Source: Algoriphagus marinus (lineage in GTDB: Bacteria; Bacteroidota; Bacteroidia; Cytophagales; Cyclobacteriaceae). From it: 64,000 bases of DNA. Below the pieces are notes generated by a model. The model worked only from the letters and a program-made list of their open reading frames with translations. It ran no database searches and was not told where the DNA came from. A program made the position numbers and the translations under genes. This document shows, piece after piece, positions 53,089-61,607 of this stretch (position 1 is its first letter; every line of letters starts with the position of its first letter). Where the stretch lies: the NCBI RefSeq assembly GCF_001936475.1, contig NZ_MSPQ01000012.1, positions 95,528 to 159,527 of the forward strand, written 5' to 3'.

Positions 53089-54381
53089 TTAATTTTCCTG
53101 GATTTTCCCCTTGGATCTTTTGATCCTCTGAATCTCGCCGGAGTCCCATTTTTTTTCGATGATAATCCGATTTTTAATCTGAGGAGCATTTTTCAGTTCC
53201 TTTCGTTCAAAGATTTGATTTTCATAAATCAATGGGGTAGTTTTAATTTTGCTTAAGGAATCCACGATTTCAGCATAATTCAATTCTTCTCCGGGGTTAA
53301 TCGAAGTATTTTGAAGGGAATCTGAAAATAATGTCAATGTAAAATCTCCGAGATCAGCCTGCCAAAGCTCCTCAAGTGTTTCTGGACTGACTTTGAAAAT
53401 GCCGACTTCTGTCACAATTTCCCCGCTTGGTATAATTGATTCAAGGCTCATAGCAATCATTACATTTTGATTATTTTCTAGATCCTTGGGGAATTCCATA
53501 CTGATATTTGGATTGGTTTCCTCAAAATTGGAGTCGGGCGAACTAGTATTATCTACTGAAACAAAATCTGGAGAAGATGAATCATAGGATGGGAAAAAGA
53601 AAAATGCAATCAAAATAATCCCAGCTAGTGAAGCTGCATATGGCAATATCTTTTTAAAGATACTTTTTCTGCCCTTTGCTGGTTTAGAGGTAGATGGAGA
53701 GATGCTTGGATGGCTTGGAGATTTGGAAAAAGAAGTAGGATTGTTTTTCGGGATAGGTAAGTCTCCAATTTTAGATTCCATTTTAACTTCTTCTGACTCG
53801 GAGAATTCAAATGAAAATTTTGGAGGACTTAAGTTACTTTCAGCAGTCTCAAACTTAGCAAGAGCCTTAGGGATATTAGCTGCTGTTTTTACATTACGCT
53901 CAAGGACAATGTCTTTTTTCCGCTCTTTACCTAGAATTATTTGAATCAAGGTGACTCTCAAAATTAGAATGAAATCACCTGCTACTAAAGGTTTGACGTC
54001 AAAGAGCCATTCCGTAAAGTCATCGCTAAGAATAAACTGTTCCTCATTGTTTAGAGCTTTAATTTCGAAATTGCTACCTGATTGTCCTTCATTCAAACTT
54101 ACTTGCATGATTTCTCCCAATCGAATAGATTCGATGACTTGCTCCTCTTCAGGGATCTTTAGCCCTTCTTTCAGTAAAATTTCTTCCCAAGCAAGCCTGA
54201 CTGTACACCTAGTCCAAGAGAGAACCTGCATCGTTCCTGGAATATGATACAAGACTTTCCCTTCTTTTCGGCCCGAAGTTGGGGCAGGAGTTTCTGTTGT
54301 ATCAGAAACAGAGGATTTAAGAGCTTCAATTAATGGCTGGTAAGATTTGCTCCTCATGATTTCAATACTCAGCGTATTCAT
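53089..54381 (-). CDS. Membrane-anchored C-terminal part of a TIR protein (frame shifted)
   Basis: ATG-initiated frame of 430 residues, but the same frame stays open upstream to 54468, with no ATG, and its first residues (LNTIQTEINLFAEIRTAIDE, then LAGTLSNMNTLSIEI) look like the end of a TIR domain. I therefore read it as the continuation of the TIR gene at 54459-54863 by a -1 shift. After that comes a beta-rich domain of about 150 residues (LYHIPGTMQVLSWTRC ... DDFTEWLFDVKPLVAGDF), a Ser/Pro-rich linker, one membrane helix (LPYAASLAGIILIAFFFFP, near residue 245) and a ~160-residue outer part with ETVEL-like strands and a basic C terminus. I cannot name the middle domain with confidence. Confidence 0.72.
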   Translation of the reverse strand: MNTLSIEIMRSKSYQPLIEALKSSVSDTTETPAPTSGRKEGKVLYHIPGTMQVLSWTRCTVRLAWEEILLKEGLKIPEEEQVIESIRLGEIMQVSLNEGQSGSNFEIKALNNEEQFILSDDFTEWLFDVKPLVAGDFILILRVTLIQIILGKERKKDIVLERNVKTAANIPKALAKFETAESNLSPPKFSFEFSESEEVKMESKIGDLPIPKNNPTSFSKSPSHPSISPSTSKPAKGRKSIFKKILPYAASLAGIILIAFFFFPSYDSSSPDFVSVDNTSSPDSNFEETNPNISMEFPKDLENNQNVMIAMSLESIIPSGEIVTEVGIFKVSPETLEELWQADLGDFTLTLFSDSLQNTSINPGEELNYAEIVDSLSKIKTTPLIYENQIFERKELKNAPQIKNRIIIEKKWDSGEIQRIKRSKGKIQEN

Positions 54382-54458
54382 ATTACTGAGTGTTCCTGCT
54401 AATTCATCAATGGCAGTTCTGATCTCTGCAAAAAGATTAATCTCAGTTTGAATTGTAT

Positions 54459-54863
54459 TTAATTTTTTTCAAGACTATCTAACTCTTTAGCACTGGAATT
54501 AAGGTCTTTTAATTTTTTATCCCAATATTTTAAGTAACCAAGTATTCCCAAGCCATCATAGATAGCAGCATCAGGCAAAACGATCGGGAAAATCCGGTCT
54601 AAAAATGATTCCCGCTTGGCAACTTCCATCAACTCAAACATGCAGTTTTTAGATTTGAGGTATTTGTCGCTGATAATCAAAACCACAAAATCCCCTTTGC
54701 CTATCTGCTTCATAAATTCCCGAATCAATCCTTTGAATCCCAGGTCATTTTTATCTCTTATCAAGTCGATTTGATTGGATTTTAGGATTGCCTCTAACTC
54801 ATTTGCGACTTGTTCGCTTTCTCCTCCCCAGGCATATGAAATAAAAACTTGTTGCAAGCCCAT
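54459..54863 (-). CDS. TIR domain protein, N-terminal part
   Basis: A 134-residue TIR domain: box 1 QQVFISYAWGGES, LIRDKNDLGFKGLIREFM, VVLIISDKYLKSKNCMFELM with the Glu of NAD-cleaving TIRs, and RIFPIVLPDAAIYDGLG. Bacterial TIR proteins of this kind hydrolyse NAD+ or make cyclic ADP-ribose isomers, mostly in phage defence. The stop codon comes before the conserved last helix of the family, which continues in the -1 frame after the seven-adenine tract at 54463-54469. So this is either the short product of a frameshifting gene or a broken gene. Confidence 0.85.
   Translation of the reverse strand: MGLQQVFISYAWGGESEQVANELEAILKSNQIDLIRDKNDLGFKGLIREFMKQIGKGDFVVLIISDKYLKSKNCMFELMEVAKRESFLDRIFPIVLPDAAIYDGLGILGYLKYWDKKLKDLNSSAKELDSLEKN
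54463..54469 (-). promoter_or_regulatory. Candidate -1 slippery site (A AAA AAA)
   Basis: The minus strand reads CTT GAA AAA AAT TAA in the TIR frame. The seven A residues allow a -1 slip to AAA TTA AAT ACA, which opens the frame of the downstream 430-residue part. A AAA AAA is a classic bacterial slippery heptamer; it is also a spot where length changes arise by replication slippage or sequencing error. Confidence 0.5.
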
Positions 54864-54919
54864 TTTAAATAGAAGTCTTTGATAAATAAGTTACCGCTCT
54901 TTTATCAGAATATCAAAAA

Positions 54920-54950
54920 ATGAAAAAACCAACCTTTTATGGTTGGTTTT
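54920..54950 (-). terminator. Terminator between the outer-membrane gene and the TIR gene
   Basis: AACCAACC (54927-54934) and GGTTGGTT (54941-54948) form a perfect 8-base stem with a 6-base loop; on the minus strand six T residues follow. It would end the transcript of the outer-membrane protein gene, leaving the TIR gene to its own promoter. Confidence 0.8.
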
Positions 54951-54971
54951 GCTTTGGTTTCCTGAATAAGA

Positions 54972-55676
54972 TTAATCTCTACTTTTTGGAATAAAGTATC
55001 TTCGATAAACGATTTGAGCTTGGGCTAAATGATCTCCGTATCGATTGAATCCTACATTGCCATCAAGATTGTCAGTAAAAGTAAAAAACATAGTGCCCTC
55101 TCCTGCAATATCTGAATATGGCCCAATCCTGTAGCTCAAACCAGCTCTCACGGGAATATAGGCTGTAGTAATCTGCTCTTTGGTAGGGACTTCATTTTCG
55201 TTAAATGATTTCGTCTGCTTGGTGCTGACATTCATCACTCCGATTCCAACTCCTCCATAAAGATTCCATCTGCTTCTATTCATGTGATTGGCAAATGGGA
55301 CGACATTTATGCTTGGCATCAGGTCAAAATAGATACCTTGACCTACTGCTGTATAGGAAGAAAAATTTTCAAACCAACTGTCAGTTATAGAAGTGCTTGG
55401 ATTTCCTCCGCTTGAGATCCATTGCACCCCAGCCGTGGCCCGAAGGTCAAATCTCGTATTCAAGCGTTTAATTAAAGAAGCTGAGATAGAGGGCTTAATC
55501 TCAAAATTACCAGCCCGATACTGACCGCCATTATCCATGTAGGCAAAAGATGGCCCTACACCAATGCTAAATATATTATCTCTGGAAACCCGCTCTTTGT
55601 AAAAGTTTTGGGCAGAAACAAGGCTGCTTAATCCAAAGAAAAAGACTGTAAATGTGAATCTAATTAATGTTGACAT
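54972..55676 (-). CDS. Outer-membrane beta-barrel protein
   Basis: A 234-residue secreted protein (signal FTFTVFFFGLSSLVSA). The mature sequence alternates hydrophobic and polar residues in strands such as FSIGVGPSFAYMDNG, RFDLRATAGVQWISSGG, RWNLYGGVGIGVMNV and VRAGLSYRIGPYSDI, with a final aromatic-containing YRRYFIP strand, as expected for a small 8- to 10-strand porin-like barrel. No close named family is evident. Monocistronic with its own terminator. Confidence 0.8.
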   Translation of the reverse strand: MSTLIRFTFTVFFFGLSSLVSAQNFYKERVSRDNIFSIGVGPSFAYMDNGGQYRAGNFEIKPSISASLIKRLNTRFDLRATAGVQWISSGGNPSTSITDSWFENFSSYTAVGQGIYFDLMPSINVVPFANHMNRSRWNLYGGVGIGVMNVSTKQTKSFNENEVPTKEQITTAYIPVRAGLSYRIGPYSDIAGEGTMFFTFTDNLDGNVGFNRYGDHLAQAQIVYRRYFIPKSRD

Positions 55677-55811
55677 ATCAAAATAGCCTGATGAATTTTT
55701 GATTCAGGACCGGATTAGATTGCAAATTTGACAACAAATATGCCAATGCACCTTACCGGGATATAGTTTAAACAGAAAAATGTCAAAATTAGTATTTTGG
55801 GCTTTTGTGAA

Positions 55812-56000
55812 TTACGCCCCTTCAAAAGCTTTTAAAATATCCTCCTCTGTGGACTTGAGTTTTGCCTTGCAGCTTTTTACAAGTTCAGAAGCTTCTTTTA
55901 CAAGCTCAGAAAGCTCATCCACACTCTTTTTCCCTTCTTCAAGTTGATTCAGAATCAACTCCAGCCGATTCATGGCTTCATCGTATTTTAGATTTTTCAT
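55812..56000 (-). CDS. xseB: Exodeoxyribonuclease VII small subunit
   Basis: A 62-residue XseB: NLKYDEAMNRLELILNQLEE followed by a helical hairpin (SVDELSELVKEASELVKSC) and KLKSTEEDI. It forms a complex with XseA that degrades single-stranded DNA from both ends. The start overlaps the xseA stop by 4 bases, the standard coupling that balances subunit supply. Confidence 0.92.
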   Translation of the reverse strand: MKNLKYDEAMNRLELILNQLEEGKKSVDELSELVKEASELVKSCKAKLKSTEEDILKAFEGA

Positions 56001-57304
56001 TTTGATTCTATTTTGGTGATGGTACTTTCTATTTTTAGCTTTTCTGAATAGGTAAGCATTTTTTCTCCACCCTTAAATTTGGCCAAATCTACAGGTAGAC
56101 CTTCAACTTCGGATCTTGTATAGCCACGTTTGAAAATTGATTTTGGATCGAGTTGATTCAGAGTGATAGATTTGGATTGTAATTCCTGCTCTTGAGTTCG
56201 GACGAACTGAAGCATTCCTTTTAAGATTGATTTTTCAAGACTAGCCAGATTGTTTTCAGCTATCCTGATCTTATTTCTGCTTGATGAAATCAATCGATCA
56301 GCTTTTGATTTTAATTTCTCAGATTCAAGTTTGATTCGGCTATCTCCCATAGCTTTCACTTGATGACTCAGTTGATTTAATTTGTTTTCAGCATTTTTCA
56401 ACTGTAACCGAGTGGATCTATCTAACCGAGTTAACGCAAGATTCAGATTTTCCTCAAATTCTCTAAAGCTTGCCAAAAGAAATTCAGCTACCGCAGTAGG
56501 TGTTTTCAGTTGGGTGTGAGCTGTAAGATCGGCAATCGATTGATCTCGCTCATGGCCGATTCCCGTCAGGACCGGAATAGGAAATCTGGCTATCGCAACG
56601 GCTAAGCGGTAATCATCAAAACAATCTAAATCCAGCTGTGCACCACCGCCACGAATAATGACCACTGCATCAGGCTTCAGTTGGTCTAAATCTGCAAATA
56701 TCGATTTTAAACTATTGATCAAACTGGTCACCGCTTCATTTCCTTGCATCATGCTCGGATATAGCTTGTGATAGATTTTATAATTGTCTGGATTCGATTC
56801 GATTTGATTGATAAAATCCCCATATCCAGCTGCAGTGGGGCTGCTGATAATAGCTATCTTTTGAATTACGGGTGGTAATTCATGCCTAGCATTAAGTCGG
56901 ATTAATCCTTCTACTGTAAGTCTATCAATTGTTTCCTGTCGAATTCTGGCTCGCTCTCCCAAGGAAAAAGAGGGGTCAATATCTTTCACATTGACACTCA
57001 ATCCATAAAGTGGGTGAAAATTCACGGCAACCTGTGCCAATACTTTCATCCCATTTTTGAGCCCACTTCCGGTTATGGATTCAAATCTTGCTGCTACTGT
57101 TCGGTAAGTAAATTGCCAAAGATTAGCCTTAATCTTTGCCAGGACTTGATTTCCCTGCTTCTCAACCAATTCGAAATAAGCATGACCTTGTGGCGCCTGT
57201 CTAAAATCCGCGATCTCACCCACTACCCAATAAACAGGATCAAGTTCGTTTTCCAGCGTCGCTTGAATGAGTTGATTGAGTTCTACAATGGATTTTGGAG
57301 TCAT
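55997..57304 (-). CDS. xseA: Exodeoxyribonuclease VII large subunit
   Basis: A 435-residue XseA. The N-terminal OB-fold opens with SIVELNQLIQATLENELDPVYWVVGEIAD and includes GHAYFELVE. The catalytic core has IAIISSPTAAGYGDF, RGGGAQLDLDCFDDYRLA and LTGIGHERDQSIADLTAH, the family's metal and substrate residues. The C-terminal coiled coil ends in FKRGYTRSE. Located 2 bases after dapA and overlapping xseB, so dapA-xseA-xseB is one operon. Confidence 0.95.
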   Translation of the reverse strand: MTPKSIVELNQLIQATLENELDPVYWVVGEIADFRQAPQGHAYFELVEKQGNQVLAKIKANLWQFTYRTVAARFESITGSGLKNGMKVLAQVAVNFHPLYGLSVNVKDIDPSFSLGERARIRQETIDRLTVEGLIRLNARHELPPVIQKIAIISSPTAAGYGDFINQIESNPDNYKIYHKLYPSMMQGNEAVTSLINSLKSIFADLDQLKPDAVVIIRGGGAQLDLDCFDDYRLAVAIARFPIPVLTGIGHERDQSIADLTAHTQLKTPTAVAEFLLASFREFEENLNLALTRLDRSTRLQLKNAENKLNQLSHQVKAMGDSRIKLESEKLKSKADRLISSSRNKIRIAENNLASLEKSILKGMLQFVRTQEQELQSKSITLNQLDPKSIFKRGYTRSEVEGLPVDLAKFKGGEKMLTYSEKLKIESTITKIESK

Positions 57305-57306
57305 AA

Positions 57307-58170
57307 TTAGTTCATCCGATCTAATTCAGCCTTGATCTTGGAGCTCAAGCTTTCGGTGGCCCGAAGCATAGGAAGACGTACTTGATCTCCACAGATTCCC
57401 AGATGCTTTAGTAGGTTTTTTATTCCAACCGGATTTCCTTCCTGATACATCAATTCATTCAGTTTGATAATTGAGAAGGCAGCTTTTAATTGGCTTTCAT
57501 GTGTTGCGTGGCAAAGTGTTTTGAAAGTTTCCGGCAGGGCATTCGCCAAAACGGAAATAATTCCTGAACCCCCAATGCTGAGCATAGCCTTGGTCATCAA
57601 ATCATCTCCTGAAATCAATAAAAAGTCTTTCGGCATTTCAGCTGCGATCCGCATACACTGCTCCAAGTTTCCGCTGGCTTCTTTCATGCCAATGATGTTG
57701 GAATGCTGCGCCAATGTCAGCGTAGTTTCGGCAGCCATATTCGACATCGTACGTCCTGGAATATTATATAGAATCACGGGAACAGGCGAAGCATCCGCAA
57801 CAGCTTGAAAATGTGCAATAATTCCAGCCTGTGAAGGTTTATTGTAATAAGGACTTACTGAGAGGATAGCTGTGATTCCATCGAAGTCTGTGGCGTTGAT
57901 TTCTTCTACCAAAGCATGGGTATTATTTCCCCCGATTCCATACACGATGGGGACACGATTGGCATTAAACTCTAAGCACTTCCTCAGGACTTCCTTTTTT
58001 TCTGAGCTACTCAATGTTACTGTTTCACCTGTAGTTCCCAGCACCACTAAATAATCCGCTCCACCCAATATGACAAAATCGATGAGGCGTTTCAAGCCAG
58101 CAAAATCTATCGAATAGTCTTCATTAAATGGGGTTACTAATGCTACTCCGGTACCTTTGAGTTGATTCAT
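57307..58170 (-). CDS. dapA: 4-Hydroxy-tetrahydrodipicolinate synthase
   Basis: A 287-residue DHDPS, which condenses pyruvate and aspartate semialdehyde in lysine and diaminopimelate synthesis. Signatures: GTGVALVTPFNED, LGTTGETVTLS, VSPYYNKPSQ with the proton-relay Tyr, YNIPGRTMSNM, and the Schiff-base Lys in IIGMKEASGN. Lysine feedback sites are not judged. First gene of an operon with xseA and xseB; a TATCTTTG box lies 23 bases before the ATG. Confidence 0.94.
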   Translation of the reverse strand: MNQLKGTGVALVTPFNEDYSIDFAGLKRLIDFVILGGADYLVVLGTTGETVTLSSSEKKEVLRKCLEFNANRVPIVYGIGGNNTHALVEEINATDFDGITAILSVSPYYNKPSQAGIIAHFQAVADASPVPVILYNIPGRTMSNMAAETTLTLAQHSNIIGMKEASGNLEQCMRIAAEMPKDFLLISGDDLMTKAMLSIGGSGIISVLANALPETFKTLCHATHESQLKAAFSIIKLNELMYQEGNPVGIKNLLKHLGICGDQVRLPMLRATESLSSKIKAELDRMN

Positions 58171-58192
58171 GGATGGTTAAAGTTTGAGGCCT

Positions 58193-58200
58193 CAAAGATA
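58193..58200 (-). promoter_or_regulatory. Probable -7 promoter box of the dapA operon
   Basis: TATCTTTG on the minus strand, an exact TAnnTTTG match, about 23 bases before the dapA ATG. A TTTG lies 12 bases upstream, closer than the usual 19-21, so the -33 element is uncertain. Confidence 0.48.
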
Positions 58201-58283
58201 CGGTTCTGATTTCAAATGCAATTCCGTTTATCCTAAAATTGGGGATTGAAAGGTTTAAACCCGGAAAATGAAATTAAAATCTT

Positions 58284-60740
58284 TCATTGGCTGTCCCCAT
58301 TAATCATCTTTAAAAATTCCTCCTCCGAAATCAGCGGCACTCCAAGTTTTTGAGCTTTTTCTTTTTTGCTTGGCCCCATTTCTTCTCCCTCTATTATAAA
58401 GTCAAGGTTTTTGGATACAGAGGAAATATATTGTCCACCATGCGCTTTCACGGTATCGATGATTTCATCTCGTTTAAAATGATTCAGTTTTCCGCTGGCT
58501 AGAATTCGCTTTCCAGCCAAAGCATTCCCCAGAATGGTGGACTCTTTTTCGGATATTTCAAGATTCAATCCATGAGTTTTGAGACGATCGATGATTTTAA
58601 GGTTTTCTGGCTGCGCAAAAAAGTCATGAATACTTGTGACTAAGATTTCTCCTATTCCGTTAATTTCAAGTAATTCCTCGCTGCTCGCCTCTTTTAGTTT
58701 GTCAATACTTCCAAAGTGATTGGCGAGAAGTTGAGCGGTATTCTCTCCAATATTCCGAATTCCGATTCCAAATAGTACTTTCTCAAAGGGTTGTTTTTTG
58801 GAAGCAGCGATTCCTTCCATGATGTTTTTTACCACGCCTTCTTGAAAGGTATTTGCTTTCAGCTTCTTGATTCGTTCGGTCAGCTGATCGGATAGCTCCA
58901 AATTCAATTTTAGCAAAATCCCATGAACCGTTCCTTCGTTTTTGCTTGCTTCAAGAATCGTATCGAAATCTACTTTTCTTCCCAAGAAAATTTCCAGAAC
59001 CACTGCTACAGGCACATAGTCTTCGAGTTTTGGAAGTTGGTGATCTTTTAGGCTTGCTATTAAATAATCAACCATTCCAGTATTTGAAGGCACTTTTTTC
59101 TTCCATTTCCGAATCTGTTCTTGGAATGCTCTCAAGGTATCATTTAATGGTAGTGCTACATTCTCACTCAGAAAATCCTGAATTTGCTTGAATGAAAGTT
59201 GTTCGGTCAAAGCAAAAAGGGCCTTTTCTACAGATATATAGAGCAATCCTTCTCCCTCTAACTCATATTGATCATGAGACATTTCCAAACCTAATAGCTC
59301 AGCTTTTTTCTCCTCCAGATCATAGATATCTGCAGGGTTGGAGATAAATTCCTGATCGATCAATGCACGGATCCGCTCGGTTCCCATGGAGTCGATGTCC
59401 ATTGCTCTTTTGGATACAAAATGCTCGATTCTCCCCAAAATTTGAGGTGGGCATTCTGAAGCGTTGGGACAGTAGTGTTTGGCTTCACTTTCTTTTCGTT
59501 CAAGCAAAGTTCCACATTCCGGGCAATGCGTGATATAGGAAATCGGCTTTGCTTCCGGTTTGCGGAGCGATTCATTTACACCAGTGATTTTTGGGATGAT
59601 CTCGCCTCCTTTTTCCACATGTACAAAATCGCCCTCAAAAAGGCCTAACCGCTCGATTTCATTTGCGTTGTGAAGCGAAGCACGCTTCACGGTGGTTCCT
59701 GCTAAGCTGACAGGAGAAAGATTCGCAACAGGTGTAATTGCCCCAGTGCGTCCAACTTGATAAGTGATCGAGAGTAATTCGGTTTCAGCACTCTCAGCTT
59801 TGTATTTATAAGCGATTGCCCATCGGGGATTTTTGGCAGTGAAGCCCAATTCCTCTCGCTGATTGTAGCTGTTTACTTTCAAGACCACTCCATCGGTGTC
59901 AAGAGGAAGAGTAAATCTCTTTTCTCTCCAATCCTCAATGTATTGAATTACATCCTGAATAGAGTTTGTCTTACGGTAGGTAGGGGAGACATTGAAACCC
60001 CATTTTTCGATTAGGTGAATAGCCTCCTCATGGGTTTGGACTGAGTCAACTCCCAAAAGCTCGTAGAAATAGCAATTTAATCTTCGTTTTGCGACGATAG
60101 ATGAATCTTGCATTTTTAGAGTTCCGGAAGCTGCATTCCTTGGGTTTGCAAGTAATGCCTCACCGTTTTCTTCTCGCTGTTGATTGATTTTCTGGAACTC
60201 AGAATGGGATAAAAAAATCTCTCCCCGGACTTCAAAGTTCTCAGGAATTCCAGGTCCTTTTACCGTAAGGGGAATATTTCGGATGGTTTTCACATTTTCT
60301 GTTACATCATCCCCCTTGTAGCCATCCCCCCTTGTTACTGCCCTTGCCAGTGTACCGTTTTCATAAACCAGACTGATCGCCACGCCATCAAATTTCATTT
60401 CGCAGAAGTACTCAAAGTCTTTTCTTCCAAGACCTTTTTCGACTCGTTCGTCAAAGTCAATTAATTCCTCAATAGTATAGGTATTTCCTAGGGAAAGCAT
60501 TTTGGTTTTATGCTCCACGGTCTTAAAATTCTTGGTGATCGTGCCGCCAACCCGCTGACTTGGACTATCTGATTTTAATAAATCAGGGAACTGATTTTCA
60601 AGTCGAATCAACTCTTCCAATAGCTGATCAAATTCAAAATCAGAGATTTCAGGATTGCTTTCCTGGTAGTAGAGGAAGTTGTGATGATTGATCTGCTCAG
60701 AGAGTTGGGCGATTCTTTGTTCAGCTTCGGTACGAGTCAT
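58284..60740 (-). CDS. ligA: NAD-dependent DNA ligase with a ~135-residue insertion
   Basis: The ATG at 60740 (MTRTEAEQRIAQL) gives 818 residues; LigA is usually near 670. The adenylation domain has its active Lys in CEMKFDG (K116), then GEIFLSHSEF and the OB-fold region. The zinc finger cysteines are at 406, 409, 424 and 430. Helix-hairpin-helix segments follow and a BRCT domain ends the protein (about 738-818). Between LLGLE (residue 486) and the conserved FQEGVVKNIMEGIAASKK (about 632) lies an extra stretch, rich in helix, absent from the standard enzyme. Catalytic parts are intact, so the ligase is likely functional and essential. Confidence 0.94.
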   Translation of the reverse strand: MTRTEAEQRIAQLSEQINHHNFLYYQESNPEISDFEFDQLLEELIRLENQFPDLLKSDSPSQRVGGTITKNFKTVEHKTKMLSLGNTYTIEELIDFDERVEKGLGRKDFEYFCEMKFDGVAISLVYENGTLARAVTRGDGYKGDDVTENVKTIRNIPLTVKGPGIPENFEVRGEIFLSHSEFQKINQQREENGEALLANPRNAASGTLKMQDSSIVAKRRLNCYFYELLGVDSVQTHEEAIHLIEKWGFNVSPTYRKTNSIQDVIQYIEDWREKRFTLPLDTDGVVLKVNSYNQREELGFTAKNPRWAIAYKYKAESAETELLSITYQVGRTGAITPVANLSPVSLAGTTVKRASLHNANEIERLGLFEGDFVHVEKGGEIIPKITGVNESLRKPEAKPISYITHCPECGTLLERKESEAKHYCPNASECPPQILGRIEHFVSKRAMDIDSMGTERIRALIDQEFISNPADIYDLEEKKAELLGLEMSHDQYELEGEGLLYISVEKALFALTEQLSFKQIQDFLSENVALPLNDTLRAFQEQIRKWKKKVPSNTGMVDYLIASLKDHQLPKLEDYVPVAVVLEIFLGRKVDFDTILEASKNEGTVHGILLKLNLELSDQLTERIKKLKANTFQEGVVKNIMEGIAASKKQPFEKVLFGIGIRNIGENTAQLLANHFGSIDKLKEASSEELLEINGIGEILVTSIHDFFAQPENLKIIDRLKTHGLNLEISEKESTILGNALAGKRILASGKLNHFKRDEIIDTVKAHGGQYISSVSKNLDFIIEGEEMGPSKKEKAQKLGVPLISEEEFLKMINGDSQ

Positions 60741-60833
60741 TCTATTTCTGGAAAAATTTGAGAAGTAAAAATACATTTTGAAAAGCCAAAGAACAATTCA
60801 AATCCAGTTGAGATTCTTCTTTGAGAAGATAGT

Positions 60834-60861
60834 TTTGAACTTGATCCATTGACTATCTTTG
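60834..60861 (+). promoter_or_regulatory. Probable promoter of a tetR gene
   Basis: TTTG at 60834-60837 and TATCTTTG at 60854-60861, spacer 16. The -7 box is perfect, the spacer a little short. Transcription would begin near 60868, after the TTG at 60859, which supports the ATG at 60880 as start of the gene. Confidence 0.45.
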
Positions 60862-60879
60862 AGTTCAGTTACCGAATCG

Positions 60880-61512
60880 ATGAGTAAGAAAACAGCAAAC
60901 GAGCGCAGTATTTTAGAATCTGCCTATTCACTTTTTTTGGAAAAAGGTTATCGCCATACCACTATGGATGATATAGCACTATCCCTGTCGATGAGCAAAA
61001 AGACACTGTACAAATATTATCCTGGAAAATTGGAATTATTGTCTGCTTCATTTGAAATCTTAAAGACTAAAATGACAGCAAAAGTGGAGGCAATCTTAGA
61101 AAATAAATACATTCCATTTCCTCTCAAGCTAAAGTCCACACTAACTGTAATTGCTACCCATTTAGCCCCAATCAATCCTGAGCTGTTTGAAGACCTGAGG
61201 GAATATGCTCCTGAGGTATGGGAAGAACTAAGAGTTTATATCAATGAGTCTGCCTATATCCGTTTTCAAAAATTGATCAAGCAGGGTGTTGATCAGGGAT
61301 TAGTGAATCCCAGAATCAATGTCAGTCTGATGGTGATGCTCTATGCAGCAGCCGTACAGTCACTTTTGGACCCCAAATTTATTAGCCAATTTCCAGAAGA
61401 TATCACCGGGCAAATTAATCTCAGTCCTTCGGAGATCTATGATCAGGCAATCAGTATTATTTACAATGGAATCCTGACCGAAGAGGCGAGAAACGAATTT
61501 GTCAATGCCTGA
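60880..61512 (+). CDS. TetR/AcrR family transcriptional regulator
   Basis: Start at the ATG 60880 gives 210 residues. HTH: ILESAYSLFLEKGYRHTTMDD, then ALSLSMSKKTLYKYYPGKLEL, about residues 10-60. The C-terminal domain is helical (FEDLREYAPEVWEELRVYI, SLMVMLYAAAVQSLLDP). It lies between ligA (divergent) and metG, with no efflux genes next to it, so its target is not evident. The similarity of the HTH to the regulator at 45853 is general family similarity. Confidence 0.88.
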   Translation: MSKKTANERSILESAYSLFLEKGYRHTTMDDIALSLSMSKKTLYKYYPGKLELLSASFEILKTKMTAKVEAILENKYIPFPLKLKSTLTVIATHLAPINPELFEDLREYAPEVWEELRVYINESAYIRFQKLIKQGVDQGLVNPRINVSLMVMLYAAAVQSLLDPKFISQFPEDITGQINLSPSEIYDQAISIIYNGILTEEARNEFVNA

Positions 61513-61534
61513 AGCCTCCTTTGGCTGATTTCCC

Positions 61535-61542
61535 TATCTTTG
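61535..61542 (+). promoter_or_regulatory. Probable -7 promoter box of metG
   Basis: TATCTTTG is an exact match to TAnnTTTG, about 65 bases before the metG ATG and 22 bases after the tetR stop. A TTTG lies only 11 bases upstream (61520-61523), so the -33 element is not clear. Confidence 0.5.
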
Positions 61543-61607
61543 CGCTTATTCCGATTTCAGACTTTCCATGCGCTGTTTTAGGCAGGGCCACGAATCAATT
61601 ATAAAAC

